Shown: positions 15,147-22,865 of the stretch, piece by piece | Layout of the letters: each line of letters begins with the position of its first letter | How positions within the stretch are numbered: the stretch's first letter is position 1 | NCBI GenBank assembly: GCA_948968885.1 | Contig: CAREUR010000004.1 | Coordinates: 427-57,779 of the forward strand | Origin: an uncultured Eubacteriales bacterium | GTDB taxonomy: Bacteria > Bacillota > Clostridia > Oscillospirales > Acutalibacteraceae | Reading direction: 5' to 3' | Length of the DNA: 57,353 bases | The notes under the pieces: model-generated | What the model was told of the DNA's origin: nothing | Seen by the model: only the letters and a program-made list of their open reading frames with translations | Database searches by the model: none | Made by a program: the position numbers and the translations under genes

Positions 15147-15668
15147 TCAATCCGCAAGCTGAACTTGCGATAAATCCAGTTCAACCGGTGTGTTGCGCCC
15201 AAACATCATAACGTTTACTCGCACATAATCGTTAGCCGTGTCAAGCTCCTCAACCGTGCCCACGTTATCCTCCAGCGGGCCATCAATAATAACAACCCGG
15301 TCACCAACGCCATAGTTAACTTCTATCGTGTTTTTCTCGACCCCAAGGCGTTTAATTTCTTCTGCAGTCAATGGACTCGGTTTAGACGAGGGACCCACAA
15401 AGCCCGTGCAACCTCGAATATTCCTCACAACATACCAAGTATCATCCGTCAAGATCATCTTGACAAGGACATACCCCGGAAAAACTTTGCGCTCAACCTC
15501 GCGCTTCTGGTTATCTTTAATCTCAGTAACAGTCTCCATAGGTACAAAGGTCTCTTGAATTAAGTCGCGCAGACCCCTGTTTTCAACCGTCTTCTCAAGG
15601 TTCGAGGCAACTTTATTCTCATACCCCGAGTAGGTATGCACAATATACCATTTAGCTTCTTCTGCCAT
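15147..15668 (-). CDS. nusG: Transcription termination/antitermination factor NusG
   Basis: A 173-residue elongation factor binding RNA polymerase, with NGN and KOW domains. AKWYIVHTYSGYENKVASNL opens the NGN domain. KVFPGYVLVKM and VRNIRGCTGFVG complete it, and the KOW domain carries VGDRVVIIDGPLEDNVGTV. Length is standard. The gene sits directly after secE, the near-universal bacterial order. A 340-nt spacer separates it from rplK, longer than usual. Confidence 0.97.
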   Translation of the reverse strand: MAEEAKWYIVHTYSGYENKVASNLEKTVENRGLRDLIQETFVPMETVTEIKDNQKREVERKVFPGYVLVKMILTDDTWYVVRNIRGCTGFVGPSSKPSPLTAEEIKRLGVEKNTIEVNYGVGDRVVIIDGPLEDNVGTVEELDTANDYVRVNVMMFGRNTPVELDLSQVQLAD

Positions 15669-15686
15669 AACTTCCCCCTAGGCTCA

Positions 15687-15917
15687 TCAGTTGGCAATGT
15701 GCATAATTGTGCCAAATCCCATAGTCAAAAGGTAATCTAAAGCACCCACAAAAACCGCACTAACAAAAATTGATGATAAAACAACCCAAGTATCTTTAAA
15801 GGTGGATCCAATCGTTGGCCAAACTACTTTTTTTAGCTCGCTTTTGCAATCAACAAAAAATTTACCAATTCGTTTAAATACATTGACTTTGCCATCTGCA
15901 TGTGCTTTCTTTGCCAT
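15687..15917 (-). CDS. secE: Preprotein translocase subunit SecE
   Basis: A 76-residue single-span protein that clamps SecY in the Sec translocase. The N-terminus is charged (AKKAHADGKVNVFKRIGKFF) and is followed by the conserved amphipathic helix KSELKKVVWPT and one membrane helix near the C-terminus (VVLSSIFVSAVFVGALDYLL). It sits between rpmG and nusG as in most Firmicutes. GGGGG precedes the ATG. Confidence 0.94.
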   Translation of the reverse strand: MAKKAHADGKVNVFKRIGKFFVDCKSELKKVVWPTIGSTFKDTWVVLSSIFVSAVFVGALDYLLTMGFGTIMHIAN

Positions 15918-15939
15918 AAAAAAGGCCCCCTTTTTAAAT

Positions 15940-16089
15940 TTACTTTGTTTCTTTGTGCAAGGTATGTTTTTTGCAGAACCTACAGTACTTGTTCATTTCA
16001 AGCCTGTCAGGATCATTTTTTTTATTTTTCATTGTATCGTAATTGCGCTGTTTGCACTCTGTGCAGGCTAATTTAATTTTTACTCGCAT
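15940..16089 (-). CDS. rpmG: 50S ribosomal protein L33
   Basis: A 49-residue ribosomal protein: MRVKIKLACTECKQRNYDT, then KNKKNDPDRLEMNKYCRFC and KKHTLHKETK. It keeps the four cysteines of the zinc-binding (C+) form as CTEC and CRFC, so it probably carries zinc. GGGAGGTG lies 4-5 nt upstream of the ATG. First gene of the secE-nusG-rplK-rplA transcript. Confidence 0.95.
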   Translation of the reverse strand: MRVKIKLACTECKQRNYDTMKNKKNDPDRLEMNKYCRFCKKHTLHKETK

Positions 16090-16172
16090 GACGGCACCTC
16101 CCGGTATATCGGAATTTTTAGCCTCCCTCTAAAAAGCACAAAAAACCACAGCCTTTATTTAGAGGTAAATAT

Positions 16173-16202
16173 ACTATACCACAATTCACAAGTTTTCGTC
16201 AA
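16173..16202 (-). promoter_or_regulatory. Promoter of the rpmG-secE-nusG-rplKA operon
   Basis: Minus-strand TTGACG, 18 nt, TATAGT, about 85 nt upstream of rpmG. Both hexamers are five of six to consensus. Confidence 0.7.
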
Positions 16203-16261
16203 GTATTTTCTGTCATATTTTTGCGAGCTTATACTGCGCGGGTTTTCAGGGTTTTGCGTGG

Positions 16262-17089
16262 CTATTTTCTCTGCTGAGCCTGCTGTGCCTGCGCTGCACT
16301 TAGTGTATCTGAGATAAAAGTCGATCGCTTCTTTATTTTTTCTGGTTTTATCTTTTTCCCTTTTAGCTTAAATGCCTCTTTCATCGCAATTTGCAGCTCT
16401 TTGCTAACCGCCGCACCGATGTTTTCGCGCGCAATTGTGTCATCAATCGCATTTAAAAATACAATGGTTATGATGGCTTTTGTGTCCAGGTCGCCAGAGT
16501 CATACAAATTGCTAAATACCGTGCACAACTTCTTAAACTTATCTTTGGGCTCTTCGCTCGTTAGCACCTCTTTTACCAGCGGTAATGCCTTTTCTCGCGC
16601 AAAGGTTACCCCTCTAAAGTTTTCATAACTTTCCTTCTCCTGCTGCAGGCTCTCTTTTAGCTCCGGAAAGATATTCGCTATCCTGTTCATCAAAAACAGC
16701 GAACTCGCGCTATCTTCGTCTTCGCCTTTTTTCTTTTTCTTTGCAACCTTCTTACTACCAGCCTTGCCTGTTGCGCCCCGCACTGTTTCTGCAAAGTCCG
16801 CAGCTATGTCTTTGGCTTCTCTTTCTGTGTCCAACTGCGGATCAAACAGCCAAGTGGAGAGCACCTTGCTCTCCGAACCCTGCGATATTCTGCCGTTCTC
16901 TACTTCGCAGCTCAAAAGCTCGAACTGATTTTTCGACTCTTCAAAATTCACCGCAAACCCGCTACCTGTCGATTCTTTTGCAAATAATATAGATATATCA
17001 TTATTTTCGGCTTTAACCTTGTTGTATCCGCTTTTTGACAGCACTTCGCTTAATTTCTCACCTATGATTTTTAGCGCCTTATCCCTCAA
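16262..17089 (-). CDS. Conserved-looking hypothetical protein (275 aa)
   Basis: I do not recognise this protein with certainty. The N-terminal 85 residues look like a small alpha/beta domain (KALKIIGEKLSEVLSKSGYN ... AVNFEESKNQFELL). A lysine-rich linker (GSKKVAKKKKKGEDED) leads to an all-helical C-terminal domain (SLFLMNRIANIFPELKESLQ ... AIITIVFLNAIDDTIARE) and a Gln-rich basic tail. No signal peptide or membrane span, so it is cytoplasmic. The split basic linker is unusual and could contact nucleic acid. Start is TTG 17089, with AGGAG 8 nt upstream; an in-frame GTG overlaps the ribosome binding site. Confidence 0.7.
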   Translation of the reverse strand: MRDKALKIIGEKLSEVLSKSGYNKVKAENNDISILFAKESTGSGFAVNFEESKNQFELLSCEVENGRISQGSESKVLSTWLFDPQLDTEREAKDIAADFAETVRGATGKAGSKKVAKKKKKGEDEDSASSLFLMNRIANIFPELKESLQQEKESYENFRGVTFAREKALPLVKEVLTSEEPKDKFKKLCTVFSNLYDSGDLDTKAIITIVFLNAIDDTIARENIGAAVSKELQIAMKEAFKLKGKKIKPEKIKKRSTFISDTLSAAQAQQAQQRK

Positions 17090-17173
17090 AACAGTCACTC
17101 CTAATTTATACTCTAATGCTATTTTAGCACATTTTTCTATTGTTGGCTACGGTGCAAAAATTTTTTAATTTTA

Positions 17174-17202
17174 TTGAACCATTTGCGCCAATATGGTAAT
17201 AT
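17174..17202 (+). promoter_or_regulatory. Possible promoter of the ddl-murI-argS operon
   Basis: TTGAAC, 17 nt, TAATAT, just upstream of AGGAGG and ATG 17227. Each hexamer matches four of six. Confidence 0.4.
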
Positions 17203-17226
17203 TAACTTGTAGGAGGTTTTTTTATA

Positions 17227-18312
17227 ATGAAGAAAAAAGTTGTTGCTATTTTGTTTGGCGGCGCCTCTTCGGAACACGAGGTTTCGCGGCGCTCTGCCAC
17301 TGCTATTATAGAGAATATTTCTAGAGAAAAGTACGATATTTTGCTAGTTGGCATCACCAAAAAGGGTGAATGGTTCCTTTATAGCGGCGATGTTGCCAAA
17401 ATTTCAAACGGCGAATGGGAGCAGGATATTCAAAACAAAAAAGCTGCGTTTATCTCGCCAGATGCCTCGACGGGTGGCCTTCTTGTTCTTGCAGGCGGCC
17501 AATATTCCACCTTGAAAATTGACGTTATTATCCCTGTTTTTCACGGCAAAAACGGTGAAGACGGCACTATTCAGGGGCTTTTTCAGCTTGCCAAGATTCC
17601 TTTTGTGGGCTGCGACTTGCTTTCCTCCGCCACTTGCATGGATAAAATTTGCACGAACATTATTCTAGGCTTTGCCGGCGTCAAGAAGGCTAGGTTTGCT
17701 TTTTTTACTAAGAACGACTTTAATGAGGACTCCGAGCGCTGTCTTGACCACGTTGAGAAGACTTTGCCGGGATATCCGGTTTTTGTTAAGCCCTCTAATG
17801 CGGGATCTTCTGTTGGTGTTACCAAGGTTACCTCGCGCGGGGACTTATCTGACGCTATAAAGACCGCTCTTAACGAAGACGACCGCGTTTTGGTTGAGGA
17901 AGCCATTGTTGGGCAAGAGGTTGAATGCGCTGTTTTGGGGAATGAGAGCCCGATTGCCTCCATTGTGGGCGAGATTGTTTCTGCAAACGAAATTTACGAC
18001 TACGAGGCCAAGTATATTAACGATAATTCTAAGCTCTACATCCCCGCCCACATCGGCGATGGGGCCTCTAATCGCATTCGTGAAATCGCAATAAAAGCCT
18101 ACGAAACCATGAGCTGCTCTGGGCTTGCTCGTGTTGACTTTTTTGTTGAGCGCGGTAGCAATGAGGTTTATTTGAACGAGATAAACACCTTTCCCGGTTT
18201 TACTTCTATCAGCATGTATCCGAAGCTCTTTGAGCGCACTGGAATCCCGTTTGCGGAGCTCATTGACCGGCTGATTGATCTGGCTTTAAAGAGGGCTAAC
18301 TTGGATGAATAA
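17227..18312 (+). CDS. ddl: D-alanine-D-alanine ligase
   Basis: A 361-residue ATP-grasp ligase that makes the D-Ala-D-Ala dipeptide of peptidoglycan. The N-terminus is VAILFGGASSEHEVSRRSA, followed by VIIPVFHGKNGEDGTIQGLF and PVFVKPSNAGSSVGVTKV (ATP-binding loop). The omega-loop reads YEAKYINDNSKLYIPA, retaining the Tyr associated with D-Ala rather than D-lactate specificity. YLNEINTFPGFT ends the metal-binding segment. The longer 350-residue size resembles clostridial and VanG-like ligases, but no resistance genes flank it. It overlaps murI by 8 nt, so the two are translationally coupled. Confidence 0.94.
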   Translation: MKKKVVAILFGGASSEHEVSRRSATAIIENISREKYDILLVGITKKGEWFLYSGDVAKISNGEWEQDIQNKKAAFISPDASTGGLLVLAGGQYSTLKIDVIIPVFHGKNGEDGTIQGLFQLAKIPFVGCDLLSSATCMDKICTNIILGFAGVKKARFAFFTKNDFNEDSERCLDHVEKTLPGYPVFVKPSNAGSSVGVTKVTSRGDLSDAIKTALNEDDRVLVEEAIVGQEVECAVLGNESPIASIVGEIVSANEIYDYEAKYINDNSKLYIPAHIGDGASNRIREIAIKAYETMSCSGLARVDFFVERGSNEVYLNEINTFPGFTSISMYPKLFERTGIPFAELIDRLIDLALKRANLDE

Positions 18313-19147
18313 TAAAGCTATTGGTGTTTTTGACTCTGGACTTGGCGGTCTGACTGCGGTTAAGGAGCTTTTGAAGGTTTTGCCGCACGAGAATATTGTT
18401 TATTTTGGCGACACCGGGCGCGTGCCCTACGGTGACAAGAGCCAGAAGACTATTTTGAAGTACGCTTTGCAGGATATTGAGTTTTTGAAGTCTTTGGACG
18501 TTAAGATGATCTTGGCGGCATGCGGCACGGTCAGTTCTACTCTTGACGAGAGCGCGGTGAAAATTGACGTTCCATTTACCGGCGTGGTTAAACCTACCGC
18601 CACTGCTGCCGCCAACGTTACTCGGAACAACCGGATCGGGATTATTGGTACTACGGCGACTATTAAAAGCGGTGCGTATCGGCGCGAGCTGCTTAAGATT
18701 AATCCGCATTTTCAGATTTTTGAGCAGGACTGCCCTTTGTTTGTGCCTTTGGTCGAGAACGGCTTTATTGAAAGCGACAATCAGGCCACTTTAATTATTG
18801 CCGAGAAGTACCTTGCGGGGCTTCGCAACCATAAAATCGACACTTTGATTTTTGGCTGCACCCACTACCCCATCATCAGCGAGATCATCTCTAGAGTCAT
18901 TGGTCCGGAGGTTCGCTTGGTTGACTCTGGCCGAGAAGCCGCCGTTTTTGCCGCGAATATTCTTCGGTTTTCCGAGAATTTGGCCGAGCGCAAGACTTCT
19001 GGCTCGTGTACTTTTTATGTTAGCGACACTGTGAGCAGTTTTTCGAAAAATGCCGAACTTTTTCTGCAGCAGAACGTCACTTCTAAGGTTAAAATGGTCG
19101 ATATTGAGAAGTATTCGCCGGCCTCTTTTAATGAGAAGTTTACATAA
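18305..19147 (+). CDS. murI: Glutamate racemase
   Basis: A 280-residue racemase producing D-glutamate for peptidoglycan. The N-terminus is AIGVFDSGLGGLTAVKELL and FGDTGRVPYGDKS follows. The two catalytic cysteines lie in LAACGTVSSTL and FGCTHYPII. The first motif has Gly where most MurI have Asn (ACNT), a substitution I recall from other Clostridia; the catalytic Cys is intact. It forms an operon with ddl upstream and a DUF1934 gene 4 nt downstream. Confidence 0.93.
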   Translation: MNNKAIGVFDSGLGGLTAVKELLKVLPHENIVYFGDTGRVPYGDKSQKTILKYALQDIEFLKSLDVKMILAACGTVSSTLDESAVKIDVPFTGVVKPTATAAANVTRNNRIGIIGTTATIKSGAYRRELLKINPHFQIFEQDCPLFVPLVENGFIESDNQATLIIAEKYLAGLRNHKIDTLIFGCTHYPIISEIISRVIGPEVRLVDSGREAAVFAANILRFSENLAERKTSGSCTFYVSDTVSSFSKNAELFLQQNVTSKVKMVDIEKYSPASFNEKFT

Positions 19148-19151
19148 TCCG

Positions 19152-19595
19152 ATGTCGCAGCAGTATAAGAATACGGTCGTGTCTGTTTTTAGCCGCCAGG
19201 CCTGCAATGGACAAGTTGAGGAATTTGAATTTTCAGCTCCGTGCCGCTGCTGTGTTGACTCTACGCTTGGGGTGGCGGATATCTCTTACGACGAGGTCAT
19301 TGACTGCTGCCGGACTGCCTGCACCATCAAGGTTTTGGGCCCGGGCTCTGTTTGTGTATTGCGAAACGGCGCGCAATCGGTTAAACTTATATTTGAGAAA
19401 AACGCTCATCATGTTTGCACTTATTTTACCGAAGCTGGGAGCTTTAATTTGGGCGTTTTGGTGCATGATTTGGCTTGCGATTTTGGTGATGGCCGTTGCC
19501 GTATTGCTATTCGTTACGCTTTGGACTCCGGCGGTGCGGCTTTTAGCGAGAACGAAATTGTTGTGAATGTTAAGGAGGATGACGGGGATGTCTAA
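19152..19595 (+). CDS. DUF1934 beta-barrel protein
   Basis: A 147-residue small protein resembling the DUF1934 (YwiB-like, calycin/lipocalin fold) family, which often precedes argS in Firmicutes. Features are alternating beta strands (SVCVLRNGAQSVKLIFEKNA, FNLGVLVHDLACDFGDGRCR) and a C-terminal IRYALD segment. It is unusually cysteine-rich for the family (about nine Cys, several in CRCC and DCC pairs). A longer upstream frame exists within murI, but ATG 19152 lies 4 nt after the murI stop and suits re-initiation. It overlaps argS by 8 nt. Function unknown. Confidence 0.7.
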   Translation: MSQQYKNTVVSVFSRQACNGQVEEFEFSAPCRCCVDSTLGVADISYDEVIDCCRTACTIKVLGPGSVCVLRNGAQSVKLIFEKNAHHVCTYFTEAGSFNLGVLVHDLACDFGDGRCRIAIRYALDSGGAAFSENEIVVNVKEDDGDV

Positions 19596-21285
19596 GATCG
19601 TGTTTGGGGCTATTGACGATTTGAAGAGGATTATTGGCGCTGCTGTTGACGCGGCTGTTAAGAGTGAGGCTTTGCCACCTGTTTATGAGGCTATTTGCGT
19701 TAATGTGGAGACTCCTGCTGACCGCAAAAACGGGGATTTTTCTTCTAACGTTGCTATGGTGAATGCGAAGAAATTTGGCATGGCGCCCATTAAAATTGCG
19801 GAGATTATCGGTCAAAACTTGGATTTGAGCGGTAGTCTTTTTGACCGATTCGAGATTGCCGGGCCTGGGTTTATCAACTTTTTCTTTGCTAAAGAATTTT
19901 ATGCTTCTGTTGTGAACGACATTTTGGCGCTTGGCGCTGACTACGGGCGTTCTGACTTTGGGCGGGGCAAGAAGGTTATGGTTGAGTTTGTCTCGGCGAA
20001 CCCCACCGGCCCCATGCACATGGGAAATGCTCGGGGTGGCGCTTTGGGAGACTGCTTGGCTGCGGTTCTGGATGCGGCTGGCTTTGATGTTTGGCGCGAG
20101 TTTTATATAAATGACGCGGGAAATCAGATCGACAAGTTTGGGATGTCCTTAGAGGTGCGCTATTTGCAGCTTCTTGACTGCGAAGAAAATCACCCGCTGC
20201 CCGAGGATAGCTATCACGGCGAGGACATTAAGGATCTGGCGCAGGAATTTATTGATTTAAACGGCGACAGCTACTTGAACGTCGATCCGGCCATCCGTCA
20301 GCAGGCGTTGGTTGACTTTGCGCTGCCGAAGAACATCACTAAGATGATGGTTGACCTCGAGAAATACCGCATCGTTTTTGACAAGTGGTTCCACGAGAGC
20401 GACCTGCACAACAACGGCGAGATTACCGAGACTATCGAGATTTTGAAGAATAGCGGCATGACTTACGAGCTCGACGGCGCTTTGTGGTACAAGGCGACTA
20501 AGTTTGGCTCTGAAAAGGACGAGGTTTTGGTCCGCCAGAACGGCAACCCCACCTATTTCGCCGCCGATATTGCCTATCACCGCAACAAATTCGTTAAGCG
20601 CGGCTTTAACCTTTGCATCGACATCTGGGGCGCCGATCACCACGGGCATGTTGCGCGCGTTAAGGGGGCTATGGACGCTATTGGCCTGGATGGAAACAAT
20701 CTGGAAGTCATTTTGATGCAGCTTGTGAAGCTCGTTAAAGACGGTCAGGTCGTCCGCATGAGCAAGCGCACCGGCAAGGCCATTCAGCTCGCCGACCTTT
20801 TGGACGAAGTCTCGGTGGACTCGGCCAGATTCATTTTTAACACGCGCGAGGCCAACACTCAGATGGATTTCGACCTCGATTTGGCGGTCAAAGAGGACGC
20901 TCAAAACCCCGTTTACTACGTGCAGTACGCGCACGCCCGAATTTGCAGCATTTTGTGGGCACTTGAAAGGGAGAATATTCGGCCTAGGGCTTGCTCTTTG
21001 GAGGAACTTTCTTTGCTTGACACCCCAGAGGAGCGCGATTTGATCCGGCATTTGGCCATGTACACCGGCGAAATCGTTGATTCTGCGAAAAGTTACGATC
21101 CGACCCGCATCACGCGCTATGTGATCGCCTTGGCCACTCTGTTTCATAAATTTTACAATTCTTGCCGCGTTAATTGCGACGACGAGCCCCTGATGTTCGC
21201 GCGGATTAGCCTTTGCGTCTGCGTGAAGACCGTCATTAGCAACGTTTTGAACATGCTTAAAATCAGCGTGCCCGAAAGCATGTAG
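19588..21285 (+). CDS. argS: Arginyl-tRNA synthetase
   Basis: A 565-residue class I aminoacyl-tRNA synthetase charging tRNA-Arg. The N-terminal Add-1 domain leads to EFVSANPTGPMHMGNARGGA, holding the HIGH-type motif as HMGN. FAADIAYHRNKFVKRGFNLC and IDIWGADHHGHVARVKGAMD are standard. The KMSKS region is present in the divergent form VVRMSKRTGKAIQLADLL. The C-terminal anticodon-binding domain ends near ISVPESM. AAGGAGG precedes ATG 19588. Last gene of the ddl operon. Confidence 0.97.
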   Translation: MSKIVFGAIDDLKRIIGAAVDAAVKSEALPPVYEAICVNVETPADRKNGDFSSNVAMVNAKKFGMAPIKIAEIIGQNLDLSGSLFDRFEIAGPGFINFFFAKEFYASVVNDILALGADYGRSDFGRGKKVMVEFVSANPTGPMHMGNARGGALGDCLAAVLDAAGFDVWREFYINDAGNQIDKFGMSLEVRYLQLLDCEENHPLPEDSYHGEDIKDLAQEFIDLNGDSYLNVDPAIRQQALVDFALPKNITKMMVDLEKYRIVFDKWFHESDLHNNGEITETIEILKNSGMTYELDGALWYKATKFGSEKDEVLVRQNGNPTYFAADIAYHRNKFVKRGFNLCIDIWGADHHGHVARVKGAMDAIGLDGNNLEVILMQLVKLVKDGQVVRMSKRTGKAIQLADLLDEVSVDSARFIFNTREANTQMDFDLDLAVKEDAQNPVYYVQYAHARICSILWALERENIRPRACSLEELSLLDTPEERDLIRHLAMYTGEIVDSAKSYDPTRITRYVIALATLFHKFYNSCRVNCDDEPLMFARISLCVCVKTVISNVLNMLKISVPESM

Positions 21286-21298
21286 GTTTTCAAAATTA

Positions 21299-21350
21299 AT
21301 ACCCCGGTTGCCGCCCTGTGTGATGCGACATCTGGGGTATTTTCTTTTTT
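21299..21350 (+). terminator. Terminator after argS
   Basis: Stem ATACCCC / GGGGTAT around a 28-nt partly paired loop, followed by TTTCTTTTTT. Confidence 0.75.
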
Positions 21351-21360
21351 AGAAATTTAT

Positions 21361-21894
21361 TTAATTATTAATCAAATTGCGGACAAATCCAGTAAGCTCG
21401 GCCTCTTGCCCTTTGCTCACTTTTATTGCGTGGACCTCGTTATTTTGCGCGTCAATTAAGATTTTTAGCTCATTTAAGTCGGTAAGATCCCCGGCATTTC
21501 GGCCCACCGTGTAAACCAAAACCTTCTTGTTTTTAAACGGGTGAGTCATTATGTATTCGCTCAAGGTCGGTGAAACACGGCCAAGACACACACCAGAGCC
21601 AAACACCAGCAAGTCATATTCGCTCAAAATATATTTAAGCTCGTACGAGGGATAGTTCACCGTGACCGTATAGCCGTTTTGCACTAAACAATCAGCAAGG
21701 GCCACCGTTAATTCGGCCTCTGCTCCGTGTTTCGTCGGCTGATAGACCACCAGAGCGGACTTTTTGCCATCTCCAAACTTCAGTTCCTTCGGCTCATGCC
21801 GGACATTTAGCGCCTTGACGTCATTTTTTAGCCGAAAAGAAAACAAAAACAGCGCGAACAGCAAAATCAGGAAAATTATCGCTAAAAAGCCCAT
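21361..21894 (-). CDS. Membrane-anchored flavodoxin-like protein
   Basis: A 177-residue protein starting with a membrane helix (GFLAIIFLILLFALFLFSF) followed by a flavodoxin-type alpha/beta domain. ALVVYQPTKHGAEAELTVAL is in the place of the FMN phosphate loop, and DLLVFGSGVCLGRVSPTL and KVLVYTVGRNAG form later strands and loops. The phosphate loop is not a perfect T/S-x-T-G-N-T, so FMN binding is uncertain. GGAGG 8 nt upstream selects ATG 21894. It probably forms a short unit with the thioesterase gene upstream. Redox partner unknown. Confidence 0.72.
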   Translation of the reverse strand: MGFLAIIFLILLFALFLFSFRLKNDVKALNVRHEPKELKFGDGKKSALVVYQPTKHGAEAELTVALADCLVQNGYTVTVNYPSYELKYILSEYDLLVFGSGVCLGRVSPTLSEYIMTHPFKNKKVLVYTVGRNAGDLTDLNELKILIDAQNNEVHAIKVSKGQEAELTGFVRNLINN

Positions 21895-21927
21895 CAGACT
21901 CGCCTCCACAAATAAATTTTGCGCAAG

Positions 21928-22317
21928 CTATTCCACTTTTTTTACGAACGCCTTCATTGTTAAATATTGGCTATCCACGATTGTGCGCTCGTGAACACCA
22001 GCTCCCATCACGCCAAACGGATCTTTGGCCGTAACCTCAAACGTCAAGAATTTGCCGTCGATCTTCACAAGTTCCGACTCGAACTTCACCTGCGTTCCCA
22101 CCGGAGTCGCACAAAAATGCTGAATATTCATAGATCTTCCCACCGTGGTGAGGCCTTTTTCTAAGTGATCCTCCAAGCTTTTGCACGCGGTGGACTCCAT
22201 AAAATAGATCATCGAAGAAGTCGACAAAACGTCCAAATTCCCCAACTCCTGCGATTTATAAGTGTCCTTTTTTTGAACAATGTATTCTAGTTCCCCTTTT
22301 GTCCCCAATGTTAACAA
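21928..22317 (-). CDS. Hot-dog thioesterase, fluoroacetyl-CoA thioesterase (FlK)-like
   Basis: A 129-residue hot-dog-fold protein. The catalytic residues known from FlK appear in order: Thr/Ser in VLSTSSMIYFMESTACKS, Glu in FMEST, and His in NIQHFCATPVGTQV. The C-terminal MGAGVHERTIVDSQYL is also a family feature. It is likely an acyl-CoA thioesterase of broad or unknown specificity; fluoroacetate is not implied. Start is TTG at 22317 after GGGGG with good spacing; the frame continues upstream without a suitable signal. The downstream neighbour is the flavodoxin-like protein. Confidence 0.8.
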   Translation of the reverse strand: MLTLGTKGELEYIVQKKDTYKSQELGNLDVLSTSSMIYFMESTACKSLEDHLEKGLTTVGRSMNIQHFCATPVGTQVKFESELVKIDGKFLTFEVTAKDPFGVMGAGVHERTIVDSQYLTMKAFVKKVE

Positions 22318-22452
22318 AAAAATTCCCCCAAACGCGCATAAATACGTCCATCTGGCCGTCAAAATATCTCATAATCAGCTTAAACGCAATTATTATATAT
22401 CTTCCCCATCAATTTGTCAACAAAACTTCGCTATTTATTCAACTTTCTTTGA

Positions 22453-22830
22453 TTAGTCCACGTTATACAAAACTTTTAGTCTTTCTATGCCTTTTTCGAT
22501 TTTATCATGAGAGTAATCATACTTTGCCAAGGCTTCATCGCTGAATTCATGCGCTTCGTTAAAAAAGTTTAGCGCCAATTCAAAGCGTCTGGCCGTTTTT
22601 TGCTTGTCCAGACCGTCAAAAATCAGCCTCTCTGCCTTGTTAAAGTTTTTATCCGCAATAAGCTTTTTTGCCATTCTCTCTAAGATGTCATCTTCCAGCT
22701 CTGTTGCGGAATCTTCATCCTCGTCCACGTCCAAAATCGTCTTCACCCTGTCTTTTCCAAAAAGAATCGCCGCAAACGTGTTAGCAATCGCCTCTATTTG
22801 CCGCTCCATCCAGTCTTTTTTGATACCCAT
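22453..22830 (-). CDS. Small helical protein, DUF6483-like
   Basis: A 125-residue acidic, all-helical cytoplasmic protein. The start KKDWMERQIEAIANTFAAIL resembles the DUF6483 family (recalled, not checked). TPR-like helical pairs follow (KNFNKAERLIFDGLDKQKTA, ELALNFFNEAHEFSDE). No catalytic residues are evident. GGAGAAT precedes the ATG. It lies 35 nt before the topoisomerase A gene start region on the same strand and has no known role. Confidence 0.65.
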   Translation of the reverse strand: MGIKKDWMERQIEAIANTFAAILFGKDRVKTILDVDEDEDSATELEDDILERMAKKLIADKNFNKAERLIFDGLDKQKTARRFELALNFFNEAHEFSDEALAKYDYSHDKIEKGIERLKVLYNVD

Positions 22831-22865
22831 AGTTCTATTCTCCTTCGTTTTTCACAAAATTATAA

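Noticed and set aside
17227..18312. Vancomycin-resistance (VanG-like) ligase
   Set aside because: The omega-loop Tyr is that of D-Ala-D-Ala ligases and no VanR/S/X-type neighbours are present.
20257..21147. Open frame of 296 codons on the minus strand
   Set aside because: Antisense to argS; composition and lack of a ribosome binding site mark it as a shadow.
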